From Wolfiporia cocos (lineage: Eukaryota > Basidiomycota > Agaricomycetes > Polyporales > Phaeolaceae), in the NCBI GenBank assembly GCA_029448655.1, contig JACCLO010000005.1, forward strand, positions 62,001-126,000: DNA of 64,000 nucleotides. Reading direction: 5' to 3'. Positions 42,241-54,044 of this stretch are shown here, piece after piece; position 1 is the stretch's first letter; the number at the start of each line of letters is the position of its first letter. The position numbers and the translations under genes were made by a program. Below the pieces are notes generated by a model that saw only the letters and a program-made list of their open reading frames with translations, did no database searches and was not told where the DNA came from.

Positions 42241-42597
42241 GGTTTAGGTGGTGACGGTGACATTTGTGTAGCGAAGGGCCATATATGGAAGTAAGATTAC
42301 TTTTCTTGGCTCACTTGACTCAGTCTTTACATAAATGGTGGGGCCAGCAGATCCCTTGTGTGGATGGGAGCCCAGTGTCCGGGAGAGTAAGCCCAAGAGC
42401 AATTACTGCGCATGAGTGCAGCTGCTCTTTACTTCTCTTCCCCTTCTGCACATCACTTGCCAGCCTCCAAGTACTGCTGCCATTAGCAATACTGCCGCCC
42501 TGTTTTCTACCAAATGTCGTGGCTCGGCTCAGCTATATATGCTGTTATATGCAAAACCAAGTTATGTAAATCTATCCTCATCCATGTTGATGAAATC

Positions 42598-42775
42598 CTG
42601 TCCTTGTTAATCCTACAACTCACATTCCCATCCTCATTAATCCTGCAATTCAGATTTCCGTCCTCGTCAATCCTGCAATTCAGATTTCCATCCTCATTAA
42701 TCCTGCAAGTAATATTTCGGTCCTTGTTGATCCTGCATGTAATATTCCGGTCCTCATTGATCCTGACATTACCCC
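42598..42775. repeat. 30-bp tandem repeat, about six units
   Basis: Units of the type TCCTGCAATTCAGATTTCC + TCCTCATTAA in series. Because 30 is a multiple of three, every open frame gives a 10-residue repeat (minus strand RINEDGNLNC). There is no independent sign that it is translated. Confidence 0.8.
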
Positions 42776-43248
42776 ACACATAGTATCTGCTCATATATAG
42801 GTATATCTACCAAACCGGTATTTACAATAGTTGACGGACTACATATGAGAGCTCGCGTTTTGCTGATGAATGTCTGTGTTGTCTGTATACGCAATAGCGA
42901 TATGCGGGGCGGCTTGGGCTTTCAGGAGAAAAAGGCTTTGGGGTTTCTAGCACGTTAATTTCCTGGTGAAGTTGGTAGTATTTTGAAAGCTCTAATGCAG
43001 CTGTGCTGGGTATTCTGGGGGAAATGTGGAAAGCGGCCGGGGTTACAAGGTCCGTCTCCACTATCAGGCAATGCGACTTTTAGCGTTACGATATCCTCCG
43101 CCCTCCGAGACCGCACTACAGTCGGTAAGCCGCAATTGCATGCTTCTTCGGCGTACCGTCTCATATGACCAGCAAGGTGCTGACTTCCTTGGAGTTCGAG
43201 ATCTTCGCGATGTTCTGATAGAATTGCGTGCTATCGCATACCCTGAAT

Positions 43249-43256
43249 TATATATA
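43249..43256 (+). promoter_or_regulatory. Candidate TATA box of the oxygenase gene
   Basis: TATATATA 54 nt upstream of the ATG at 43310. Comparable TATA-like runs precede copy 2 (TATAAAT, about 46360) and copy 3 (TATATATAT, about 48513). Confidence 0.45.
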
Positions 43257-43309
43257 CTTGGCCCAACTCTGGCTTCGTAGCAAGTATCATCTTCTACTTC
43301 GACTTGGTT

Positions 43310-44887
43310 ATGCCTAGCACTACAGCACCCACGATCCCTCATCATGTCCCTGCCGCGCCAACTAGTGAACCTTGTAGGTATTACCGCCGCCTTTGCAAGA
43401 CGGCCGCTAATCTTTGACCGACCACACGATAGTGGAATATGCGGATCTTGCAGTGATTGATCTTTCAAAAGCGACCACCCCCGAGGGACGTGCGGAGCTG
43501 GCATTGCAAGTGCGGAATGCCATGACCGAGCAAGGATTCTTCTATGCTATCAATCACGGATATACGCAAGCTCAGGTAGGTCGAGGAAGCGGTGTAGCGA
43601 GGATGATTGAGAATGCATGATCGATAGCGGGATCGCATATTTGACATCGCGGACATTCCCTTCTCTGCCGTTGGAGACGAGGAGAAAAAGTGGTATGTGG
43701 GGAATATCAAGGCGACAGGCTCATATCAAGGATATAAATTGAGACAGTACTGGGTAGTCATTTACACTGAGTCTAGATTTCTGTCAGTGCTGACATCACA
43801 ATGCTACACATAGCACATCGATTCTGGTGTTCACGACCAGAATGAGGCGTACAACAGTACGTCAGCTTTATTTTGGCTCACTTGCATGTGATCAATTCTG
43901 GGGTAGTCAACCGGGATGTCACGAAGAAGGCACATCCAGCAGCTCTTCGGCCACTCCTTCCGGAAATTGAAGCATTCGCTAAGTTCAACCATCACAATGT
44001 CTTGCATACAATCCTACGGTACGAGGATCGTTGCCAATCTAGATTGTTGCCGAGAGCGATTCGCAATACAGGCTTCTCGCCCTAGGAATGGAGCTGCCAG
44101 AGGATACGTTTGCTAGTCAACACAATTATGCCGGTGTCGGAGAGACATACGGTCAGTCCCACAACTCTCTGCGGGTGTCATCACGACTGACCGAATTGTG
44201 ACAGTTCGGTTTATGAAGTAGTGAGTGCGAGCGCCGTCATAATCTTTGAGGAAGTCTTAATCGTCCGACTTGACCCTAAGTTACCCTCGCACAGATGATG
44301 ACGAAGCGAAGACAAAGAACGTCTGGTTGAAAGGACATACAGGTAAAGCTGATAGCAAGTGTTACGACTCACGAGAAACGACTGCCAGAAGACTTTGGTA
44401 GTATTACGATACTCTGGAGCCAACCTGTCGCTGCCTTGCAGATATTGTCTCCTGACGGAAAATGGCGTTGGATCAGACATATTGACAACGCTCTCGTAAG
44501 CTGTGTGCCTCATATTTTAGACTTCTCTGAGTAAAATACTCTTAGGTTGTGAATGCTGGTGATGCCATGGAGTTTCTATCCGGCGGGTTCTACAAGGCGA
44601 CCATACATCGAGTGGTTCAGCCTCCCGAAGATCAACGTGGACATACGCGCCTTGGCGTCTTCTACTTCTGCAAGCCCGATGACAATGTGAAGCTCGTCCC
44701 ACATGCCGAAAGCCCCGTCTTCAGTGATCGTCAAGTATATCGACGCTGCGACGATGCCGATGCGCCCACAATGGAGGCGTGGCGCCGAGGCAGGACTAGC
44801 GCGTATGGACAGACGGAATTACAGAAGAAAGATAATGTAGTCGAAGAAGAAGTCATAAACGGGATCGTAGTGAAGCATTATAACTAG
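43310..44887 (+). CDS. 2-oxoglutarate/Fe(II) oxygenase, IPNS-like (copy 1, intact)
   Basis: Ten exons: 43310-43373, 43433-43575, 43628-43753, 43814-43856, 43907-44018, 44072-44151, 44205-44220, 44281-44342, 44392-44495, 44546-44887. They total 1092 nt, an open frame of 363 aa, normal for the isopenicillin-N-synthase-like family. The start is conserved in all four copies (MP-T-P-IPHHVP). N-terminal DIOX_N region: LEYADLAVIDLSKATTPEGR, FFYAINHGYTQAQ. Iron ligands: the His and Asp of KGHTD (split by intron 8; acceptor AAG assumed) and the His of ATIHRVVQPP. RLGVFYF is in place for 2OG binding, although RxG replaces the usual RxS. Likely cytosolic; it hydroxylates or desaturates a small molecule, substrate unknown. 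Two acceptors (AAG, introns 7 and 8) were chosen by family alignment. Confidence 0.85.
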
Positions 44888-45585
44888 GTATGAGTTTCGC
44901 TACCGTTACACTGCAAAAGCGCTGATTCTATGCAGTCATTTCTTGCGTGCAAGCCAAAGTGTAGATGTAACGTGTCGTTATGTCTTTGTCCCTCTTCTAT
45001 TGAGATCGTGACACAATCCTGTGTGATAGTCATGACATCGTCGTGATGTTTTACCCGTGTGATTCAAGATCGGTCCCCTTTGGAAGTCTGGCCTACCCAT
45101 CGAGGTCGACCTTATCAGAGTGAGGTCAGCGCGAAAGCAGATAGAAGTCTGCGTAGTGCAACAGTTCTCAAGCTAAGACAGGTTCAATGCTCGAAATGTT
45201 TGTGTAATCAATTGGGTGTCCGTCACCTGTTTGTGCAGCTGACCTTTTGGAAATTTGCGACAGGCATGGCAATTGCGACGGATGCCCTACCACTTCAACA
45301 TCGGGGTATGGCTGCGGACACTACTCCATTGTTGACATAGGTTGTAGGAGACTTGAGCCAGGCTCTCTTACATCCAGCACGTCATGCAGTGCGAGAGAGT
45401 TCCTTTGGGTGCCGCTTTGTTCCCGCAGATAATGACATTGAATTTCTTACCTCGGAACCAAGGATTCCCACCATCGAAGAACAGGAAGATACGAACCTCC
45501 AATAATACACATCTACTTATATATATAACTGAGTTCGTCAGACGTGGACAATTGCAGGCGATTTTGCACAGTACCTTGAGGTTAA
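44888..45585. other. Intergenic, nothing recognised
   Basis: Downstream of oxygenase copy 1. Only short frames with no motif. Confidence 0.5.
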
Positions 45586-46431
45586 TTACCCAGCGGCGTA
45601 GATAAGCGCCAAGTATCACGTGAATAACGACGCGTCGGGTGAGCGCCTCTGCGCGCCCTATTGACAAACGTTGAACGTTTTGAACGGCCCATCCCTATGA
45701 TAATGAAACAACTGCGCCGCAGATATATCATAGGATTAAAGCAAATATCGTAGCACTGTACGTACACTGTGCGAATGCCTTGCTTGCCCACTTAGTAATT
45801 GGCGCGAAGTGCATGCTATACATTCTGACTTATATAAAAGAGCCGACAAAGCTCAACGAGAAATTGCGCGTACGACGCCCTAACTATACGCTACTGTGCA
45901 TCATCTACCAGTTGGGCCTGACCTATGCATAGCTACTTGACAGCTGCATCTAAATATGGAGCAAGGCCGGCCTGTGCACCATAATCAGTCATTAAATATT
46001 CATCCCGTATCAGCTACAGTACGGCAGAGCTCATACTACGTGGCACCCTACACGACGAAGTTGTGTCCTCATCACATAGTGGCGGGCGAGCAGACTCAGA
46101 GGCGCTCACCCGACGCGTCGATATTCTACTCATTCTCCACCCATTTTCCCAAATATTTATTGAACAGCGTCGGCCTAACTCGGGGCCCGTATGACGTCAG
46201 TTCCACTCCTTCGGAGTACCTACGACCCCTTCCCCTCTCACCACGACTAACAAACATCCCACCGCTAACACCACCCTACTCGTATTTACGATACTCTTTA
46301 CTTCCACTGTGGCTCTCGTTAGCTGCCGCACATGTACATAGGATACTGACTGCGGGGTATAAATGGTTGTCTCTCTCTCTCTCTCGATATTCACGTGATA
46401 CTTGGCGCTTATCTACGCAAACCCGCTGGGT
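45586..46431. mobile_element. TIR element (MITE-like) upstream of oxygenase copy 2
   Basis: Inverted ends: ACCCAGCGG plus CGTAGATAAGCGCCAAGTAT (45588-45616) mirrored at about 46400-46431. Inner arm CGACGCGTCGGGTGAGCGCC (45627-45646) is mirrored at about 46100-46119. The right arm is thus split by roughly 264 bp (46120-46383) that contains GGGGTATAAATGG and a (TC)n run. No transposase. It ends about 17 bp before the ATG of copy 2, so it occupies the promoter. The target duplication is not clear. Confidence 0.65.
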
Positions 46432-46448
46432 CAAGTCCTCGACCCATC

Positions 46449-48022
46449 ATGCCCGTATCAAGCACTGCCCTACCTATTCCTCACTACGTCGCTGCCGCTC
46501 CAACTAACAATGATTGTGAGCTATTGTTGTATCTCACTGAGGAGTAGTTATATTGTGTAACTACAGTAGAATACGCTGATCTGCCGATACTTGATTTCTC
46601 CAGGGTCCACACAACCTAAGGTCGAGCGGAGCTTGCAAAGCAAATGCGTGATGCTAGGACTAATCAAAGGTTTTTCTATTTAATAAATTACGGATATACA
46701 CAATCGCAAGTTGGTGTACTTCGTGATGGGACAGGTCACTAGGAGGACTATCCGTTCTCATCTTCCTTACCAGAACGATCGCATCTTCGACATTGCGGAT
46801 GTCCCATTCTCCGGAGTCTCTGATGAAGAAATGCAAAGTATTGTGGCGGACATCAAAGGAACGGGATCATTCCAAGGATACAAACCTCGGCAGTACTGGG
46901 TACGGCCATGATTGCGTTACCACAAGCTGTTGCTGAATCGGATATTATAGCATGTTGATGCAGGCGTTCACGATCGAATTGAGTGCTACAACAGTGCGCG
47001 TTTCGTACGATAATGGTTCAATTTCCATATGTGTTGAAGAGCCTCTTTTACTAAGTCCTCCGGCACGTTACTAAGAAGCAGCATCCGAGCGCAGTTCGTC
47101 CTCTCCTCCCTGAGATTGAGGCCTTTGCACGTTCTTCACCCCATTCTACGGTACGCAACGATCAATACCGATTACTGAGATAACACTTACATTCATGACA
47201 GATTGCTCGCACTTGGGATGGAATTATCAGAGGATACCTTCGTCAAGCATTACGACTACGGCGCTGCTGGGGAGACATACGGTATGTACCATGCCAACGT
47301 AATGACGCTCATTTTCTGATTATTTGCGCCAGTCCGATTCATGAAATAGTGCGTCTGCCCTGTCATGCAATAGCTCTACTGTATATATGACGCACGTGTA
47401 CATCAAAGTCACCCTCGCTCGCAGGAGGATGAAGAGAAAACCAATGTGTGGCTAAAGGTCACACAGGTATCTGTTTCCAGCCTTATGAGGGTTATCTGCT
47501 CATAAGGCTCGTAGACATTGGAAGCGTTACTATCCTGTGGAGTCAGCCAGTTGCAGCATTACAAATGCTATCTCCGGATGGCAAGTGGTGCTGGATCAGA
47601 CACATCGAAAATGCGCTTGTAGGCACAATATTTATCAGTAAAGCAGCTCTCACACATTCGCTGACCCTGACGGAAATATAGATCATAAATATTGGTGACA
47701 GCATGGAGTTCCTTTCTGGCGGATTCTACAAAGCAACGATTCATCGCGTTGTACAACCGCCCGAAGACCAACGTGAATGCACCCGGCTAGGATCGTCTAC
47801 TTTTGCATGCCAAATGATGATGTCAAGTTGCTGCCTCATGTTGAAAGCCCTGTGTTCAGCTACCATCCCATTAAACGGCGGTACGGTGACGCCAGTGCTC
47901 CCACTATGGAAGCATGGCGCAAAAGTAGAAACAGCGCATACGGTACCACCGTGCTGCGCACGATGGACAACGGCGTCGAGGAAGGGCTTGTCAATGGGAT
48001 CTTGGCCAAGTATTACAGTTGA
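46449..48022 (+). pseudogene. 2OG/Fe(II) oxygenase, copy 2, broken
   Basis: Same exon plan as copy 1 (exon 1 46449-46515, introns 46516-46566, 46710-46773, 46900-46950 and so on). Lesions: in-frame TAA at 46617-46619 after VHTT; a 17-nt deletion in exon 5 (near 47130, where copy 1 has FNHHN); one base lost in the KGHTD region (about 47456), turning the ligand codons out of frame; and one base lost near 47789 in the RLGVFYF region. The 3' exon (NAGDAMEFL equivalent, SGGFYKATIHRVVQPPEDQR) is otherwise well kept. The stop is at 48020-48022. Not functional. Confidence 0.85.
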
Positions 48023-48598
48023 AGAGCGGACGATGGCGAGTTGCTTCATACCGTGTAGTCAATTGCAGAGACTGGGTCCAATGATATGCGCCGCGAATGT
48101 GAAAGTCAAATTATCTATCGAGCGTTTCTTTTGTCGAGATATGCGATGTTTCCCGTTTCCTGGTAAGGCGGCCCTGTACTTATCTCGCCCCGAATGCACA
48201 TAGCGATGCTCACCCCAACTAGAGTTCTAATTCTACCGTCATACCGGTAAGCTTCTGTGGGGACACAGCTCCCTTTTTTCACACATTCGCTCATGTGACG
48301 TCTGTCTTATCAGAAGGTCGAGGCACGGTCAACAGTTCCTAATGCCTAGCCATGATCTCGTTATCGTGGCTTAGTTGTGTTCCTTGATGCTCCACGCTTG
48401 GCTGGTGACCAGCGACCAGTGGCTCTCAAAGTATTCATAACTGACACGAAAGAAGTCAGTCGGCATTTGTGGTAATAACCACACCGCTATGTCAGCAGTC
48501 TGGATTCATGAGGGATATATATATGTCGCTCTGGTTGCTGCAGAAGGACTCACATCGACCATCGTGTTGTAGTGAATTCTGCATTCCTTTGATTCCAA
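48023..48598. other. Intergenic between oxygenase copies 2 and 3
   Basis: No gene seen. GGGATATATATATG near 48509 is a possible TATA box for copy 3. Confidence 0.45.
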
Positions 48599-48661
48599 AT
48601 GCCTAGTGTCACCTTAGGCTCCAACCATATAATATACATGTACAGAAAATCAGTAAATATA

Positions 48662-48826
48662 TGGTATATGGTATATACATGGTATATACATGGTATATAC
48701 ATGGTATATACATGGTATATACATGGTATATACATGGTATATACATGGTATATACATGGTATATACATGGTATATACATGGTATATACATGGTATATACA
48801 TGGTATATACATAGTATATACATGGT
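48662..48826. repeat. 11-bp satellite CATGGTATATA
   Basis: About 14 units in tandem. Three units make 33 bp, so both strands appear to encode an 11-residue repeat; this is an artefact of the repeat. Similar sequence continues after the hAT-like insertion at 50335-50420. Confidence 0.93.
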
Positions 48827-49331
48827 TCACATGGTTTTCAAATGGTTGATTCTTTAGACATCTTGGCATGGCCACTGCCTTGCCCATATGGCTATGGAGG
48901 TTGTCTCCTTCTTCAATGACATGCTGCAGGTATCAGCACTTGGCTGATACAAGGAAAAAATTGGTGTTCAGTGTCCAACAGCCGCACTAGTAGCTGGAAT
49001 GGCTTAGGGATTGTGCACAATGTGTGAGATGATGGGATACTTTTATGCATGAGTCTAATGCATGATGCAATCACTATATGGGATGATATATAACATAAAC
49101 ACAAATCTGATCTTACCTTGCACCAAATGAGAGGGTAAGCAGAGCATGTGAATTATGACTTAACATCTTTGCATTTGCACAGCAGCCAACAGATTGTCCA
49201 AATCTCATAATGCTACTGCACCATACAATCTGCAAGACACATTATATGTAGCTCAAGTACATATTCAAGACAGCAATTGAGGATCTAATATGAATGCATT
49301 CACAACAACCATATACCATATAATATACCAT

Positions 49332-50334
49332 TAGTGTTGTGAGGTCCGGTCCGGTCCGGTCTTTTGCATGTTTTGGGCAGGATCGAGGACCGGGACCAGG
49401 ACCGGACCGCCATGGGCAACGAGGGACCGGACTGAAGACCGGTCCCAAGTAGGACCGCGGTCCTATAGCGGTCCTAGGACCGGTCTGGACCGGTCCAGGA
49501 CCGATCAAATGGTTATTGACTTAACTATAGTTTTATATGTCAGAAACTGCAACAAAAGTGTACTTACTACTCGATATATACCAGAACATACTAAGTACAG
49601 CCCAAAAATTGGCTATGGTGCACTGATTCTGAAAGTAAAATTGTATACTGAAGTCAACACACAGAAATGCTACTGCAGTAACTGCACACCTCAAGTTGTA
49701 TCTGATGAGATCATGTGTTGCATTTTTGTATGTGCCACAATGAGTAGCATATAAATAACACTAAGCAACACTCTGCCAATAACTGGGTGATATTGAATGC
49801 ACCATGCATGCGTACCATAATATGTGAGTGTTAACACTACTGGATGGGAGAATACACAACTGCATGTCAGTCAGCAAAACTAGTGATAATATGAGGACAA
49901 CCTGTGTGTGCCAAGCATTGCCCAAGACAATAACAGTGCCTCATTGTATCATAAATCAGAAGGTTTTTGGTTGTTACTATTCATGTCAGCTTCTGTCTGA
50001 TGTGTTTACCCTAATAGCCAGTGGTATATACATGATGCAGACCCACTCTAGGGGGTCTTAAATACTTTGGATTTATTGTAAATTGGTCAGTCATGGTTCC
50101 CTACCTTGGAGTAACCACATTATAAGTGCTATTCTATGATAAATCCGGGACCGGTCCAGGACCAGTCCAGACCGGTCCTTACCGGTCCTGCAAAATCTGA
50201 CCACTCAGAAGGACCGGGACCAGGACCGTGTCAGGACCAGGACTGGACCGGACCGTTGAATCGGTCCTAGTCAGTCCGGTTCTGGTCTGGTCCTTGGTCT
50301 TTAGCGGTCCTTGAGACCGGACCTCACAACACTA
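49332..50334. mobile_element. hAT-like non-autonomous element (MITE)
   Basis: 1003 bp with perfect 20-bp inverted ends TAGTGTTGTGAGGTCCGGTC and an 8-bp target duplication TATACCAT at 49324-49331 and 50335-50342. Both subterminal regions are packed with GGTCC/GGACC repeats, as in many hAT elements, probably transposase-binding sites. The interior has no transposase. It sits inside the MULE-like element. Confidence 0.92.
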
Positions 50335-52039
50335 TATACCATGTATATACCATGTACTTGGCCATGTGTAAATACATGTATATAGTACATATATAAAACC
50401 ATGTATACATGGTATATACATTATATGGTTGGAGCCTTAGTGTCACCCTCCCAGTGATCCCTCGGCATGTGCCTCCTCTGCCAACTCAGGAGCCCTGTAG
50501 GTCCCAATTTTCCAGATCACCCGACAAATTCTTACAGATATTATGTCACACTACGTACTAGTGGATTACATTGACCTACCCATCATTGACCTTTCCAAGG
50601 GGAAAACCCCCAAGGGGCGCATCGAACTCTCAGAATAAATGCGGGACGCGTTGAATGTCAAGGGATTCTTCTACATCATCAATCATGGATTTTCCCAAGC
50701 CGAGGTGAATATTGCGCGCGCTTTGAACTACTGAAGCTGACTTGATACACATATCTGATATTTAGACTGATTGGATGTTTGATATTGCGGATCTTCCATT
50801 CAATAGTGTTTCTGACGAGGAGAGGAAGCTCTATTCAGGAGATTTTAAGGAGCAGATGTCATATGAGAGGTATAAACCTCGTCAATATTGGGTAAAGTCC
50901 ATATCAAATCGAAAATGCAAAAATGTCGAACCTAGCTGAGATGGCATCCTCCCGGTCTTACAGCATATTGATTCTGGAGTACGAGATGAAATTGAGAACT
51001 ACAATAGTGAGTGTCTACTATACTGCATGCCTCGATTGTTTCTGAAGTCTGGATAGTTTATCACGATGTCAAAAGGAGAGAACATCCCAAGGCTCTCCGT
51101 TCCTTTCTCCCAGAGATACAGAAGCTCATGGAACACAATAACCTGGATCCTATCCTCAGGTACATTAACGCAGTCTATTGGGCTAGTATGCCTGACACTG
51201 ATCTACTCAGGCTCCTCCCTCTCGGGATAGAGCTGCCTGAAGACTTTTTCAAACAGCATCCTTTCCGTGGAGATAGTGGAAATTACGGTGCATATATTTA
51301 TGGCGAGAGACAATGACACTGATATATCCTGTATAGTCCACTTCATGAAGTAGTAAGCGCTGATATTTGAAGTCAGAGAACTCGAGACGTCGTCCACAGA
51401 TGTGACTTACGCAGCTGGCCACGATCAGAGGAGGATGAGGCAAAGACCAACAACGTGTGGATGAAAGGGAACACAGGTATTGACACTATGATTCTTCTCC
51501 ATCGGAGACGTCTGACAAGAAGCAGATTCCGCGACAATTACCATTTTATGGTGCCAGCCTGTAGCTGCCCTACAGATCATGTCTCCAGATGGTAAATGGC
51601 GATGGATTAAACACATTTATAACGCTCTGGTGAGGTTTCCAAGCTTCGATAATTGCTTTCCCACAAGTTGGAGTTTTGACCTTCCTTCCACACATAGGTG
51701 ATCAATGTGGGTGATGCTATGGAATTCATGTCTGGTGGTTTCTACAAGGCAACCATCCACTGAGTAGTCCAGCCCCCGCAAGACCAGCGCGGCCTCACTC
51801 GCCTTGGCATATTCTACTTCTGCTTCACTGAGGACGATGTTCTACTTCTCCCGGGCATTGAGAGTCCCGTATTCAAGAACAGAGAGGTAATAAGGTGCTA
51901 TGCAGATGCCGATGCGTCAACAATGGGGACGTGGCGTAAGAGTAGGACCGTTGCTTATGATCAGACGCAACTGCAGAAACGGGATAATGGCATTGACGAG
52001 GAGATTATCCACGGGATCCTACAGAAGCACTACAACTGA

Positions 52040-53175
52040 CGATGTGATTTTCTGGATATAATTGGCCCGCAACATATGTAGGAAAAATACGTTTGTTACT
52101 TAGCAAATTCAGTATCATTTATGTGCCGTTCTATGATGTCCTGCAGGAAGCATGATGTGAGCACCTTGTCAATGTGTTTATATCCAATGAAATTGCCTGA
52201 GCTTCGTACCAGAATTATTGATATTTATTTCACATATAGACGAGAGGTACGAGGCAACTATTGCTAGAGCCGGGACGCTGCAAGCTGTGACATAGGCAAT
52301 AAAGCGTGGCCGTGGTATAGTGCAACCTGATTTTAATACGTACCGAAGAATGCATTATCTTGTCTCAAGTATAATCATATTAAATAGTGATTGGACACAG
52401 CTATGCTCTGATACCAGACACTCCTATGCAACCATAAGAAATGGGGACAATCCTTCTGATGATTATCCAAAAACAGCTCATGACCGCTCTTATAGCGGGG
52501 GGTTTTGCAGCAGATATGCATGAGAGAGTAATCTATGATGAGTGCCACTTATGCGACCTGTAAGTGCACAAAGCCCGAAGCTTACTCCAGGCGAGAACAT
52601 TGTAGAGAATTTAAAAGGCACCTCAGCGTCTCAAGGAGCGATTTTGTCCCAAGGACCGATGGGTTACTGTATAGTGTATCTGCAGCTATGTAGTCTTACA
52701 AATAAATCTCAATAGACCTGTACAACAGGCCTTTCAGTAGTGATATCCACTGCTAGCATGCGTGGCACAACTGCTTACGTAGCTGCTCAGAGCAGGACTC
52801 GTTGAATGAAAGCTGAACAAAGTAGGTCCATATAATATCCACGTGACATAAATTCATATGAATATGCTCCCTTCTACGTAGTCTTCAGTTTGAGGACCTC
52901 AAGTCGCAATTACTGGAAGCACCAACAATGTGCAGCTATAAACACTCCATCTCATTGTGATTGTATCTCACTATTGCTAATACCTGCCTTACTCTGCCTA
53001 CTCCATTTGATGTATGCATGTGAAATACCTTCTGTTAATCATGGCATGTCACAACAGCAGGTTTGGAACTCACTGTAACTGGTCATGTTATATCTCCCAT
53101 CCTGATGAGATGTCATAGCAATATATACAGCTCCCTTTACCATTCACAGGACGCCTGCTCCTCTTATCAGAATGT
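52040..53175. other. Intergenic, nothing recognised
   Basis: Downstream of oxygenase copy 3. Short unrelated frames only; no repeat or gene motif identified. Confidence 0.4.
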
Positions 53176-53177
53176 TA

Positions 53178-53806
53178 CAGTCGTTCCCGAAAATAATGTC
53201 AAAGTCACGTTTTTTTTGCACGTCGTCTCGACGCGCCAAAGTTCCGAGCCAAAGTTCCGAGCCATCTTCCGACTCGTAAGCGCCTGTAAGCGCACCTGTA
53301 TGCCATCGTTTCGAGCCTTTCTCTTGAGCTCAGACATGTCGCATTTCCCACGGGGCTTATTGCAGTGCAATTTGGAATGTGATGATATCATGATATTAGC
53401 CAGTCAGAACAGGAATTCGTCGGGATGGGCATTGGGATGTTTTCGTACAACAGATAAATAGGGTTCATTACAGCCCAGGTGCTAATATGAACGCGATCAC
53501 GCCACGGCGATGATGGCTTGACGATGCGGCCGAAGATGTGCTCCCAATGGTAAACTAGCGGGAGATGATTAGAATCTCACGAATACCATGTTGGGCCCAA
53601 CCGCTTGCCATGGACGAAGAGTACACAGTTTCATATCTTTGTTGATTCTTCTATTACCCATAGCTGCAGAAAACAGTGCAGTACATAAATGCAAGTAGGT
53701 ACGCTTACGAGTCGGAAGATGGCTCGAAACTTTGGCTCGGAACTTTGGCGCATCGAGACGAGGCGCAAAAAAAACGTGACTTTGACATTATTTTCGGGAA
53801 CGACTG
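53178..53806. mobile_element. Tc1/mariner-type MITE with ~105-bp inverted arms
   Basis: Begins CAGTCGTTCCCGAAAATAAT and ends with its mirror, flanked by TA at 53176-53177 and 53807-53808. The arms stay complementary for about 105 bp (53178 to about 53282 and about 53702 to 53806) with few mismatches, including a shared A/T run and a doubled CCAAAGTTCCGAG motif. 629 bp, no transposase gene. Confidence 0.88.
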
Positions 53807-54044
53807 TAATAAACTCTGTCGTTGACAGTTTCTGTACGGAGTGCCTGGCTAGTACCCTGTTATTGTAAATTCCCTGGATCTCTTGACACCCCCACGATTG
53901 TCTGGTGACCAGTAACCATTGATTCTCAAGATAACGATGGCTAATATGAAATATCTTTCAAAATTGCATATAACATGGTGCTATCACAGTTGTCGTATCT
54001 CAGGTCTACCCTTGTCTTGTAGTAGGCATAGAATCAGACTCATT

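Larger units (their letters stand above)
48614..50437. mobile_element. MULE-like non-autonomous TIR element in exon 1 of copy 3
   Basis: Ends AGGCTCCAACCATATAAT (left, 48616-48633) and its mirror (right, about 50420-50437), flanked by the 10-bp direct repeat TAGTGTCACC at 48604-48613 and 50438-50447. An 8-11-bp duplication fits Mutator-like elements. Removing one repeat and the insert leaves the exon collinear with copy 1. The interior holds an 11-bp satellite and a second element; no transposase. Confidence 0.82.
48599..52039 (+). pseudogene. 2OG/Fe(II) oxygenase, copy 3, exon 1 split by nested elements
   Basis: Exon 1 begins at 48599 (MPSVT) and, after a 1.8-kb insertion, resumes at 50448 (LPVIPRHVPPLPTQEP) up to 50496. 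The exon plan then follows copy 1. Further lesions: CAA to TAA at 50636-50638; TGA at 51761-51763 where copy 1 has CGA, directly after the second iron-ligand His; and the first ligand His of HTD reads Asn (KGNTD). The 3' end is at 52039 (QKHYN). The remaining coding sequence is clearly related to copy 4 (LSKGKTPKGRIEL versus LSKGQTPEGHVEL). Confidence 0.85.

Noticed and set aside
48599..48849. Tyr/Ile/Met-rich frames on both strands
   Set aside because: They follow from the 11-bp CATGGTATATA satellite; no independent coding signal.
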